DNA of 62,500 bases, taken from NCBI GenBank assembly GCA_946482595.1, contig CAMLSD010000015.1, forward strand, positions 1 through 62,500, in the 5' to 3' direction. How positions within the stretch are numbered: position 1 is the first letter of the stretch; every line of letters begins with the position of its first letter. The notes under the pieces are model-generated. The model was given only the letters and a program-made list of their open reading frames with translations, made no database searches and was not told the DNA's origin. The stretch is from an uncultured Comamonadaceae bacterium. GTDB taxonomy: Bacteria; Pseudomonadota; Gammaproteobacteria; Burkholderiales; Burkholderiaceae. A program made the position numbers and the translations under genes. This document shows, piece by piece, positions 9,424 through 18,108 of this stretch.

Positions 9424-10239
9424 ATGCACGTCACGGCGTCGCTGGTGCTGTTCCACACCCCGCCTGAACAGGTGGCTGCGGTGGTGGGTGACTTCCTGGC
9501 GGCCTGCCCGGGTGACAACCCCCGGCTGGTGATCGTCGACAACTCCGTTCCCCCGATGGACCTGTCGGCCTGGGCCCACCCGCGCATCACGACGATCACG
9601 GCCGGCCGCAACCTGGGCTTTGGCGCCGGCCACAACCTGGCGGTGGCCGAGGCCGGTGAGTCCGACCTGCACCTGCTGCTCAACCCCGACGTGCGCTTCG
9701 GGCCCGAGGTGCTGCCCACGCTGGCCGACTGGATGCGCGCGCACCCCGATACCGGTGCAGTGATGCCACGCGTGAACTACCCTGACGGCCGCCTGCAGCG
9801 CCTGTGCCGGCTGCTGCCCACGCCGATGGACCTGTTCGGCCGACGCTTCCTGCCGCACGGCCGCTGGCGCGAGCGCCTGAATGCGCGCTACGAGCTGTGG
9901 TCGCTGCCGCAGGACACCGCACGGGACGTGCCCATCCTGTCAGGCTGCTTCCTGCTCGTGCGCACGGCACTGTTCAGGCGACTGGGCGGGTTCGATGCGC
10001 GCTACTTCATGTACATGGAAGACTATGACCTGGTGCGGCGCATCGGCGACAGTGCGCGCACCGTCTACCTTCCGCTGGTGAGTGTGGTGCACGACTACGG
10101 CCAGGGCTCCTACCAGTCGGGCCCGCTGCTGCGCCACCACCTGCGCTCGGCGTGGCGCTACTTCAACAAGTGGGGCTGGTGGTTCGACGGCACGCGCCGC
10201 CGTCGCAATCAGGCCGTGCTGTCGTCGCTGCAGATGTGA
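9424..10239 (+). CDS. Glycosyltransferase family 2 (rhamnosyltransferase-like)
   Basis: 271 residues. The N-terminus reads MHVTASLVLFHTPPEQVAAV. AGRNLGFGAGHNLAVAEA and LLLNPDVRFGPEVL carry the DxD-equivalent NPD. ILSGCFLLVRTALFRRLGGFD and FMYMEDYDLVRRI give the ED catalytic acid. This pattern is typical of WbbL-like inverting transferases. It is the last gene of the polysaccharide cluster, 6 bases after the dehydratase. The acceptor and sugar are unknown. Confidence 0.87.
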   Translation: MHVTASLVLFHTPPEQVAAVVGDFLAACPGDNPRLVIVDNSVPPMDLSAWAHPRITTITAGRNLGFGAGHNLAVAEAGESDLHLLLNPDVRFGPEVLPTLADWMRAHPDTGAVMPRVNYPDGRLQRLCRLLPTPMDLFGRRFLPHGRWRERLNARYELWSLPQDTARDVPILSGCFLLVRTALFRRLGGFDARYFMYMEDYDLVRRIGDSARTVYLPLVSVVHDYGQGSYQSGPLLRHHLRSAWRYFNKWGWWFDGTRRRRNQAVLSSLQM

Positions 10240-10318
10240 CAAACCGTCACCAGCGCACGGTGCGCTGCGCAACTCCGCCTAGACTCAGCGCCGATCGAAA
10301 CGGGAGGAGATCGACACG

Positions 10319-11686
10319 ATGAGCCTGAGCGCCGAGGCGGTGCTGGCCCTGGCCCCTGACGAGGCTTCGGCCAAGGCGGCGCGAGGCCTGGTGTCGCCGT
10401 CCAAATGGCCCACGCTGGGCGCCAGCGACGTTGCCGTGTGGGGCGAGTGCCAGGGCAGCGGCAGCAAGCCCTACCAGACGCAGGTCGACCTGGCCGGTCC
10501 GGCCTTTCGCTGCAGTTGCCCCAGCCGCAAGTTCCCGTGCAAGCATGGCCTGGCGCTGCTGTTGATCCGCGCGGCCGAACCGGCCCGTTTTGCCGGCGGC
10601 GAGGCCCCGGCCTGGGTGAACGAATGGCTGGCCACGCGGGCCGCCAAGGCCGAAAAGAAGGAGCAGCAGGCCCAGGCTGCGGCGGCGGCACCGGCCGATC
10701 CCGACGCTGCAGCGCGGCGTGTGCAGCAGCGCTGGACGCGCATCGATGCCGCGGCCGAGCAACTGCAGCGCTGGCTGGCCGACCAGGTCAGCCAGGGCCT
10801 GGGCGCCCATGGCGCCACGGTGGCCGCCAGCGGCACCGAGATGGCCGCGCGGCTGGTCGACATGCAGGCCCCGGGGCTGGCCCAGCGGCTGCTCGGTGCG
10901 CTCACCTGGCTGGGTGATGCCGCCCGCACCCGGGCCGACGCACCGCACAGGTTGCTGGCCCAGCTGGGCCTGTTGCAACTGGCCTGCGAGGCGGTCCAGC
11001 GGCGTGCCACCCTGACCCCTGCCGAGCTGGGCGATCTGCGTGCGGTGCTGGGCTGGCCGGTGGACAAGGCCGAGGTGCTGGTCGACGGGGAACGCGTGCG
11101 TGGCGGCTGGGTCGTGATCGGCCTGGCCACCCAGGAGCGGGACAACCGGCTGAGCGAACGCCGGGTGTGGCTGCAGCACGAAGGCAGCGCTCAGCGCGCC
11201 TTGCTGCTCGACCATGCCTTTGCCGGCCAGGGCTTCGAGCAGCTGTGGGTGGTGGGCACCCGCCTGGAGGCCACGCTGGCGTTCTTTCCGGCCAGCCGGC
11301 CGCTGCGGGCCGTGCTGGCCGAAACACACGACGCGCCTGTCCCGGTCGGCTGGGACCGCACGGCACCGGCAGTGGCCGATGCCGACGAGTGGCAGGGCGT
11401 GGCGCAACGGGTGGCCACCCAGCCCTGGACACCGTGGCATCCCCTGCTGTTTGCAGACGCCGTGGTGCTGCATGACGGCATCGGTTTTCATGTTGTTGCC
11501 GCAGGGCGGCGGCTGCCGGTGCAACTGCCCGACGAACTGGGCTGGATGCTGCTGGCGCAGACGGGCGGGCACCCGGTGCCGTTGATGGGCGAATGGGACG
11601 GCCATGCCTTCACGCCGCTGTCGGCCTGGGTCGACGGCCAGCTTCAGTGGATCCATGCGGCGGCCCTGTCAGGAGGACCGGCATGA
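10319..11686 (+). CDS. SWIM zinc-finger protein (first gene of five-gene MoxR/VWA operon)
   Basis: 455 residues. The SWIM motif CxCx(n)CxH is seen as CSCPSRKFPCKH with C65, C67, C74 and H76, so one zinc site for nucleic-acid or protein binding. A charged Ala/Glu/Lys-rich linker follows (about 105-130), then a long alpha-helical region and a C-terminal beta-rich part without a recognised domain. A GGGAGGAG ribosome-binding site lies just before the ATG. The 79-base gap to the polysaccharide cluster suggests a new transcription unit. It resembles E. coli YehQ in domain type. The stop overlaps the next start (ATGA). Confidence 0.8.
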   Translation: MSLSAEAVLALAPDEASAKAARGLVSPSKWPTLGASDVAVWGECQGSGSKPYQTQVDLAGPAFRCSCPSRKFPCKHGLALLLIRAAEPARFAGGEAPAWVNEWLATRAAKAEKKEQQAQAAAAAPADPDAAARRVQQRWTRIDAAAEQLQRWLADQVSQGLGAHGATVAASGTEMAARLVDMQAPGLAQRLLGALTWLGDAARTRADAPHRLLAQLGLLQLACEAVQRRATLTPAELGDLRAVLGWPVDKAEVLVDGERVRGGWVVIGLATQERDNRLSERRVWLQHEGSAQRALLLDHAFAGQGFEQLWVVGTRLEATLAFFPASRPLRAVLAETHDAPVPVGWDRTAPAVADADEWQGVAQRVATQPWTPWHPLLFADAVVLHDGIGFHVVAAGRRLPVQLPDELGWMLLAQTGGHPVPLMGEWDGHAFTPLSAWVDGQLQWIHAAALSGGPA

Positions 11687-13311
11687 GCCTTTGGCAACAC
11701 ATCGTGCCGGCGGCACTGGTCGGCACCGACCGCCAGCTGCCCTGGTCACTCGACGTGCCCGGCGAGATCGGCGCGCTGCTCGCGCAGGTCAACGCCGACG
11801 ACCGTGATGATCCTGCCCGCAGGCTGCTGCGCTGTGCGGCGGTGCTGGCCACCTGCACGCAGGCAGGGCAGCAGGGCAGTGTGCCACCGGCGGCGCTGCC
11901 CGCGCCTTCACCGACCGACCCACGGCCCGAGCTGACCGACGAGGCGCTGCTGTCCGGCCTCGCGCGCGCGTTGCTCGATGGCCCCGCCCGACTGCAGTGC
12001 GAAGCACTGTCCGTGCTGGCGGAGCGCGGCTGGCGACTGCCCGCGGTACTGCTCCCGCAGGCGCTTGAGCTGGGCCGGCGCCACCCGGCACTGCGCCCGG
12101 CGGTGAACCGGGTGCTGGGCGAACGCGGACGCTGGCTGGCCCGGCATCAGGCCGCCTGGCGGCAGGTGGTCGAGGTGGGTGAGGAGGTCGCGGTGGCTGT
12201 GGCGGGTGGCCCTGGCACGGGCGCGCCGGCACCGGCACCTGCACCGGCACCTGCACCGGCACCTACACCAGATACTGCCGACTGGACCGATGCCAGCCCG
12301 CCGCAGCGGCTCGCGCGGCTGCGGGCGATGCGCCGGGATGACCCGCTGCGTGCACGCGAATGGCTTGTCGCGTCGGTGTCGCCGCTGCCGGCGCGCGAGC
12401 GGGCCGAACTGATCGCCACCCTGGCCGAGGGTCTGGGCCCGGACGATGAACCCGCCTTGCTGCGCTGGCTCGGCGACCGCAGCCGTGAAGTGCGTCAGAC
12501 CGTGCTCGGCCTGCTGGTCCGGCTGCCGCAGGGCAGCCATGCACAGCAGGCGGCGGCGCGGCTCGAGCCGCTGTTGCGGCGCGAGCGGGTGCTGTTGCGC
12601 CAGCGCTGGGTGATCGACGCGCCCGAACAGGTCGATCCGTCCTGGGAGGCCGCCGCCATCGACACCACCCGGCCCAAGCACGACAGCCTGGGCGAACGCG
12701 GCTGGTGGCTGCTGCAGCTGGTGCGCCAGACCCCGCTGGCCTGGTGGACGGCCCACACCGGCATGAGCCCCGGTGAACTGCTCGCATGGGCCGTCGGCAC
12801 CGACTGGTCCGAAGCCCTCTTGCGTGGCTGGCGCGAGGTGCTGACCCACACCCCCGACGAAGCCTGGTGCGAAGCCTTCCTGGCCGGCTGGCCCTGGAAG
12901 GGCCTGGCAGGTGACGCGTCGCAGATCGTGGCCCTGCTGCCGCTGGCTCGCCGCGAGCGGCACTGGGACCAGGCGCTGCGGCAGGGCCGGCTGGGCCTGG
13001 CCGGCCTGCTGCCTGAACTGCTGGCGGCCTGCCCCGACCACGAGACACTGGGCGCCGACCTGTCCCGTGCCCTGGCCCAGGCCGCCCGCAAGGCCTTGTC
13101 CGACCCGAACGTCGTCTATGACCACCATCTGCGCAACGGCCTGCCGGAGCTGGCCTGTGCGCTGCACCCCGAGGCGCTCGCCGGTCTGCAGCCGCTCCAG
13201 CCGGGCGGCCAGGAGACGCCGGGGCATCTTCAGCTGATCCTCACCCTGGCGCAGATCGTGGCCACGCGCAACGCCCTGCAACAACTCACCCCCTCACCCC
13301 GGTCCACATGA
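11683..13311 (+). CDS. DUF5691-family helical-repeat protein
   Basis: 542 residues from the ATG at 11683. It opens MSLWQHIVPAALVGTDRQLP, the usual DUF5691 beginning. The rest looks like HEAT/ARM-type paired helices, for example LLRWLGDRSREVRQTVLGLLVRL. Residues about 175-202 form an Ala-Pro linker encoded by a 12-base tandem repeat. No catalytic motif is visible, so a scaffold or partner role for the neighbouring AAA+ and VWA proteins is likely but inferred. Both ends overlap neighbours by 4 bases. Confidence 0.7.
   Translation: MSLWQHIVPAALVGTDRQLPWSLDVPGEIGALLAQVNADDRDDPARRLLRCAAVLATCTQAGQQGSVPPAALPAPSPTDPRPELTDEALLSGLARALLDGPARLQCEALSVLAERGWRLPAVLLPQALELGRRHPALRPAVNRVLGERGRWLARHQAAWRQVVEVGEEVAVAVAGGPGTGAPAPAPAPAPAPAPTPDTADWTDASPPQRLARLRAMRRDDPLRAREWLVASVSPLPARERAELIATLAEGLGPDDEPALLRWLGDRSREVRQTVLGLLVRLPQGSHAQQAAARLEPLLRRERVLLRQRWVIDAPEQVDPSWEAAAIDTTRPKHDSLGERGWWLLQLVRQTPLAWWTAHTGMSPGELLAWAVGTDWSEALLRGWREVLTHTPDEAWCEAFLAGWPWKGLAGDASQIVALLPLARRERHWDQALRQGRLGLAGLLPELLAACPDHETLGADLSRALAQAARKALSDPNVVYDHHLRNGLPELACALHPEALAGLQPLQPGGQETPGHLQLILTLAQIVATRNALQQLTPSPRST
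12229..12264 (+). repeat. 12-base tandem repeat inside the DUF5691 gene
   Basis: Three exact copies of GCACCGGCACCT, in frame, encode an Ala-Pro linker (residues 183-194, extended by similar codons on both sides). Copy-number change would alter linker length without shifting frame. Confidence 0.9.
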
Positions 13312-14411
13312 TGAGCACGCAGAACACACCCGGCGCCTCCACGATGCGCCAGCACGCCGAGCAGCAGTACGCCGAGGAACTGGCCGCGCTGAAGCAGCAG
13401 GACAACCGCGCCCGCCCCGAGAACTGGCAGCTGTCGCCCTGGGCGGTGGTGACCTATCTGATGGGCGGGCGGCTCGACAACGGCTTCGAGGTGAGCGCCA
13501 AATACATCGGCAGCCGCCGCCTGATGGAAATCGCCGTGGCCACGCTGGCCACCGACCGGGCCTTGCTGCTGTACGGCGTGCCGGGCACGGCCAAGTCGTG
13601 GGTGTCCGAGCACCTGGCGGCCGCGGTGAGTGGTGACTCCACCTTGCTGATCCAGGGCACGGCCGGCACCAGCGAGGAGCAACTGCGCTACGGCTGGAAC
13701 TATGCCCAGCTGCTGGCGCACGGCCCGTCGGAGACGGCGCTGGTGCCCAGCCCGATGATGCGGGCGATGCAGCGCGGGCAGATCGCGCGGGTCGAGGAGC
13801 TGACCCGCATCCCGGCCGACGTCCAGGACACCCTGATCACCGTGCTGTCCGAAAAGACCCTGCCCATCCCTGAACTGGGCAGCGAGGTGCAGGCGCAGCG
13901 CGGCTTCAGTGTGATCGCCACCGCCAACAACCGCGACAAGGGCGTGAACGAACTGTCCTCGGCCCTGAAGCGCCGCTTCAACACCGTGGTGCTGCCGGTG
14001 CCGTCCAGCGAGGACGAAGAGGTGTCCATCGTCGTCAAGCGTGTGGCCGAGATGGGCCGCGCACTGGCACTGCCGGCCGAACCGCCTGCGCTGAAGGAGG
14101 TGCGGCGCATCGTGCAGATCTTCCGCGAGCTGCGCAACGGCCGCACCGAAGACGGCAAGATGCAGGTCAAGTCGCCCACGGCCACGCTGTCGACGGCCGA
14201 GGTCATTTCGGTGATCAACAACGGCATGGCCCTGGCGGGCCACTTCGGCGACGGGGTGCTGCGCCCGCACGACATGGCCTCGGGCCTGATCGGCGCGATC
14301 GTCAAGGACCCGGTCCAGGATGCGGTGGTCTGGAACGAATACCTCGAGACGGTGGTCAAGGAACGCGGCGAGTGGAAGGACCTCTACCGCGCCTGCCGCG
14401 ATCAGGCCTGA
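13308..14411 (+). CDS. MoxR-type AAA+ ATPase
   Basis: 367 residues. Walker A is GVPGTAKS (residues 90-97). The Walker B position reads IARVEELTRIP, with Glu in place of the usual Asp before the catalytic Glu. Sensor 1 is VIATANNRD and the arginine-finger region is ALKRRFN. This is the MoxR clade that works with VWA-domain partners as a chaperone or remodelling machine. It is comparable in position and type to E. coli YehL. It starts 4 bases inside the end of the DUF5691 gene, and DUF5682 follows after 21 bases. Confidence 0.9.
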   Translation: MMSTQNTPGASTMRQHAEQQYAEELAALKQQDNRARPENWQLSPWAVVTYLMGGRLDNGFEVSAKYIGSRRLMEIAVATLATDRALLLYGVPGTAKSWVSEHLAAAVSGDSTLLIQGTAGTSEEQLRYGWNYAQLLAHGPSETALVPSPMMRAMQRGQIARVEELTRIPADVQDTLITVLSEKTLPIPELGSEVQAQRGFSVIATANNRDKGVNELSSALKRRFNTVVLPVPSSEDEEVSIVVKRVAEMGRALALPAEPPALKEVRRIVQIFRELRNGRTEDGKMQVKSPTATLSTAEVISVINNGMALAGHFGDGVLRPHDMASGLIGAIVKDPVQDAVVWNEYLETVVKERGEWKDLYRACRDQA

Positions 14412-14432
14412 CCGGCGCAGCCAACCGTCTCC

Positions 14433-16838
14433 ATGAACGCAAGCAACGACACGGTGCGACTGTTCGGCATCCGCCACCACGGGCCGGGGTGCGCACGCAG
14501 CCTGCTCGCGGCGTTCGACGACTGGCGGCCCGACTGCCTGCTGATCGAAGGCCCGCCCGAAGCCGAGGGCCTGGTGCATCTGGCCGCGCACGAAGGCATG
14601 CAGCCGCCGGTGGCCCTGCTGAGCTACTGCCCGGAGCAGACGTCCCTGGCGGTGTATCACCCGTATGCGGCGTTCTCGCCGGAATGGCAGGCCCTGCGCT
14701 GGGCCCTGGCGGCCCAGGTGCCGGTGCGCTTCATCGACCTGCCGTTGGTGCACGCCCTCGCCCTGGCCCAGGCCGCCCAGGACGAGGCGGTGCCGGACGG
14801 AGCCCGTGACGTGGGTGATGCCCCGGGCGAGGCCCTTGGCGAATCAGGTGACCGCGCGGTCGACACCGCCCGCGAGCCTGCTGCGGGTGCACCCGATCAC
14901 ACCGACGGCCCCGATCCGGGCGACCCGCTCGACTGGCTTGCCCGCGCGGCGGGGCATGCCGACGGTGAATCCTGGTGGAACGACATGGTCGAGGAGCGTG
15001 GTGACGCCCACGAACTCTTCCTGGCCATCGAGGAGGCCATGGTCGCCCTGCGCGACGAACTCGGCCGCCCCGACGCGGCCCACGGCGACGCCGCCGTGCC
15101 GAAGCCGGCCGAGCCCGGGCCCGGCCGTGAAGAGGCGCTGCGCGAGGCGCACATGCGCCAGTGCCTGCGCGAGGCCCGCAAGGCCGGCCACCAGCGCATC
15201 GCGGTGGTGTGTGGCGCCTGGCATCTGTCGGCCCTGCGTGCCGACGTGCCCCAGAAGGCCGACCAGGCGCTGCTCAAGGGGCTGCCCAAGGTCAAGGTGC
15301 ACAGCACCTGGATCCCCTGGACCTACCGCAACCTGGCCCGGCGCAGCGGCTACGGCGCCGGTGTGGCCGCTCCGGGCTGGTACGAGCACCTGTGGCTCAG
15401 CCGCGGCGACACACGCCAACGTTCGATCGGCTGGCTCGCTCGTGTGGCGCGCCTGATGCGAGAGCGCGATCTCGACTGCTCCTCGGCCCACCTGATCGAA
15501 GCCGCGCGGCTGGCAGAGTCGCTCAGTGCGTTGCGCGGACGACCGCTGCCCGGCCTCGAAGAGCTGAACGAAGCCACCCGCACGGTGATGTGCATGGGCG
15601 ACGACACCGTGCTGCGCTTCATCGAGGACGCGCTGGTGGTGGGTGACCGCCTGGGCAACGTGCCGAGCGAGGTGCCGGCCGTGCCGCTGCAGCGCGATCT
15701 CGAGCAGGCCCAGAAGTCCCTGCGTCTCAAGCCCGAGGCGCTGGCCCGCACGCTCGACCTCGACCTGCGCCAGCCCAACGACCTGGCGCGCAGCCGGCTG
15801 CTGCACCGCCTGCGCCTGCTCGACGTGCCCTGGGGCGAACTGGCCCGCACCGGGCGTTCGGCGCGCGGTACCTTCCATGAGGTGTGGTCACTGCAGTGGC
15901 AGCCCACCTTCCTGCTGCGCCTGATCGAGGCGAGCCGCTGGGGCCGCACCGTCGAGCAGGCAGCGACCGCACGCGTGATCGACGAGGCGGCCCAGGCCAG
16001 CCAGCTGCCGGCCCTGGCCGCGCTGGTCGACCGGGTGCTGCTGGCTGAACTGCCTCAGGCCATCGGCCCGGTGACCCAGGCGCTCGAACAGCGCGCCGCA
16101 GCCACCGGCGATGCGCTGCAACTGATGCAGGCGCTGCCGGCGCTGGCCAATGCCTTTCGCTACGGCAGCGTGCGCCAGACCGACGCCAGCCTCGTGGCCC
16201 ATGTGCTGGACGGGCTCATCGTGCGCGCCTGCATCGGGCTGCCGCTGGCCTGCGGTTCGCTGGACGACGACGCGGCCGACGCGCTGCGACAGCAGCTGCT
16301 GGCCGCCCATGCCGCGATCGGCCTGCGCGACGCCCCCGAACAGACCGAGGCCTGGCAGCGTGCCCTGGGTGTCGTGCAGCAGCACACCGGCGCCCACACG
16401 CTGATTGCCGGCCTGGCCTGCCGCCTGCTGCTCGACCAGGGGGCACTGGACACCCCCGACGTGGCCCAGGCCCTGAGCCTGCACCTGTCGCCGGGCAGCG
16501 ATCCGGCCCGTGCGGCGGCCTGGCTCGACGGCTTCCTGAACCGCAATGCCCTGGTCCTGCTGCACGACAGCCGGCTGTGGGCGCTGGTCGACCAGTGGCT
16601 GGCGGGGCTGGGCGATGACCATTTCACCCGCGTGCTGCCGCTGGTGCGTCGCACCTTTGCAGCCTTCGGCCCCGGCGAGCGGCGTGACCTCGGCAGCAAG
16701 GCCCGGCAGGCGGTGACAACGGGCCGCAGCGGCGCGGCGCCCAGCGCCACCGCAACGGCCGTCGACCCGGCATGGAACGACAGCCTGGCCGTGCTGCCGA
16801 TCCCGATGTTGAAACGCTGGATGGGCTTGAACGCATGA
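14433..16838 (+). CDS. DUF5682-family protein, predicted TraB/ChaN-like hydrolase domain
   Basis: 801 residues. Near the N-terminus FGIRHHGPGCARSLLAAF (H15, H16) is followed by DCLLIEGPPE (E39). At 254-267 comes QRIAVVCGAWHLSAL (H264). This His / Glu / late GxxH order resembles the TraB/TIKI/EreA-ChaN superfamily, so a metal-dependent hydrolase is plausible; that is inference. Residues about 120-235 are a low-complexity acidic insert, and the C-terminal two thirds are helical. It corresponds in length and context to E. coli YehM. The end overlaps the VWA gene by 4 bases. Confidence 0.75.
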   Translation: MNASNDTVRLFGIRHHGPGCARSLLAAFDDWRPDCLLIEGPPEAEGLVHLAAHEGMQPPVALLSYCPEQTSLAVYHPYAAFSPEWQALRWALAAQVPVRFIDLPLVHALALAQAAQDEAVPDGARDVGDAPGEALGESGDRAVDTAREPAAGAPDHTDGPDPGDPLDWLARAAGHADGESWWNDMVEERGDAHELFLAIEEAMVALRDELGRPDAAHGDAAVPKPAEPGPGREEALREAHMRQCLREARKAGHQRIAVVCGAWHLSALRADVPQKADQALLKGLPKVKVHSTWIPWTYRNLARRSGYGAGVAAPGWYEHLWLSRGDTRQRSIGWLARVARLMRERDLDCSSAHLIEAARLAESLSALRGRPLPGLEELNEATRTVMCMGDDTVLRFIEDALVVGDRLGNVPSEVPAVPLQRDLEQAQKSLRLKPEALARTLDLDLRQPNDLARSRLLHRLRLLDVPWGELARTGRSARGTFHEVWSLQWQPTFLLRLIEASRWGRTVEQAATARVIDEAAQASQLPALAALVDRVLLAELPQAIGPVTQALEQRAAATGDALQLMQALPALANAFRYGSVRQTDASLVAHVLDGLIVRACIGLPLACGSLDDDAADALRQQLLAAHAAIGLRDAPEQTEAWQRALGVVQQHTGAHTLIAGLACRLLLDQGALDTPDVAQALSLHLSPGSDPARAAAWLDGFLNRNALVLLHDSRLWALVDQWLAGLGDDHFTRVLPLVRRTFAAFGPGERRDLGSKARQAVTTGRSGAAPSATATAVDPAWNDSLAVLPIPMLKRWMGLNA

Positions 16839-18040
16839 ACGACACACCGAATGACCGCGACGAGGCCGAGCGCCTGAAGCGCTGGCGGCTCGTGCTGGGC
16901 AGCGAGGCGCAAGACAGTTGTGGCGGCCTGGCCGGCGCGGCGGTCGAGCTCGACCAGGCGCTTACAGCCCTGTACGAACCGGACGGCCCGAACGGGCTGG
17001 GCGCCGCCAGCCGGCGTGGCGGGCGAGGCGGATCGGCGCCGACGGTGGCGCGCTGGCTGGGCGACATCCGCAAGTACTTCCCGAGTCAGGTGGTGCAGGT
17101 GATGCAGCGCGACGCCCTGCAGCGCCTGAACATGCGCGACATGCTGCTGCAGCCCGAGATGCTCGAGAACGTGCAGCCCGACGTGCACCTCGTGGCCAAC
17201 CTGATCTCGCTGGCCAGCGTGATCCCGGCCAACACCCGGGCCACGGCGCGCCTGGTGGTGCAGCGGGTGGTGGACGAGCTGATGAAACGCCTGGAGGAGC
17301 CGATGCGCTCGGCCGTCAGCGGCGCGCTCGACCGTGCCCAGCGCAACCGTCGGCCGCGCCACAGCGAGATCGACTGGCACCGCACCATCCGCGCCAACCT
17401 GCGGCACTGGCAGCCCGACTACCGCACCGTCGTGCCCGAGCAACTGCACGGCTACGGGCGCAAGGCACGCCGGCCGCAGCGTGAGGTCGTGCTGTGCATC
17501 GACCAGAGCGGGTCGATGGCGGCCTCGGTGGTCTACTCCAGCATCTTCGGGGCCGTGATGGCCTCGCTGCCGGCCGTCAGCACCCGCATGGTGGTGTTCG
17601 ACACCGCCGTGGTCGATCTCAGCGACAAGCTCGACGACCCGGTGGAGCTGCTGTTCGGCGTGCAGCTCGGCGGGGGCACCGACATCAACGGCGCCGTGTC
17701 GTACTGCCAGAGCCTGATCCGCGAGCCTCGCAACACCATCCTGGTGCTGATCTCCGACCTGTACGAAGGCGGCGTGGAGACGCAGTTGCTGCAGCGTGCC
17801 GCCCAGCTGGTCGACGCCGGCGTGCAGTTCATCACCCTGCTGGCGCTGAGCGACGAGGGGGCGCCGTCCTATGACCGCGACCTGGCCGCCAAGCTGGCCG
17901 CGCTGGGGGTGCCGTCGTTCGCATGCACACCCGATGCCTTCCCGGGGCTGATGGCCGCGGCGATCCGCCGCGACGACGTGGCGGCCTGGGCAGCCGGGCA
18001 GGGACTGGTGGCCAGTCGGGCGGCCGCAGCGTCCTTATGA
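16835..18040 (+). CDS. VWA-domain (MIDAS) protein, last gene of the operon
   Basis: 401 residues from the ATG at 16835. The N-terminal half is helical and contains WHRTIRANLRHWQPDY. The von Willebrand A domain starts at about 217 with a complete metal-ion site: DQSGS (D223, S225, S227) and a downstream GGGTDIN threonine. VWA partners of MoxR ATPases usually present a substrate or a metal-bound ligand to the ATPase ring. It is comparable to E. coli YehP. Its start overlaps the DUF5682 stop, which ties it to that gene in translation. Confidence 0.87.
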   Translation: MNDTPNDRDEAERLKRWRLVLGSEAQDSCGGLAGAAVELDQALTALYEPDGPNGLGAASRRGGRGGSAPTVARWLGDIRKYFPSQVVQVMQRDALQRLNMRDMLLQPEMLENVQPDVHLVANLISLASVIPANTRATARLVVQRVVDELMKRLEEPMRSAVSGALDRAQRNRRPRHSEIDWHRTIRANLRHWQPDYRTVVPEQLHGYGRKARRPQREVVLCIDQSGSMAASVVYSSIFGAVMASLPAVSTRMVVFDTAVVDLSDKLDDPVELLFGVQLGGGTDINGAVSYCQSLIREPRNTILVLISDLYEGGVETQLLQRAAQLVDAGVQFITLLALSDEGAPSYDRDLAAKLAALGVPSFACTPDAFPGLMAAAIRRDDVAAWAAGQGLVASRAAAASL

Positions 18041-18054
18041 GCGGAGCGCCTCAG

Positions 18055-18075
18055 CAAAGAACTTTTTGTTCGTTG
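18055..18075. promoter_or_regulatory. Palindrome upstream of the CysB-type regulator
   Basis: CAAAGAAC (18055-18062), TTTTT, GTTCGTTG (18068-18075) form an inverted repeat with one mismatch. It lies 33 bases before the regulator's ATG, in the only gap between the VWA gene and the regulator. It could be an autoregulatory LysR-type site; no binding evidence exists. Confidence 0.35.
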
Positions 18076-18108
18076 ATGCCGTGAGGCTTGCGCCCCACCA
18101 TCGCGGCC

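Noticed and set aside
13230..14753. Long minus-strand frame opposite the MoxR gene
   Set aside because: The plus strand encodes an intact AAA+ ATPase; the antisense product has no recognisable segment.
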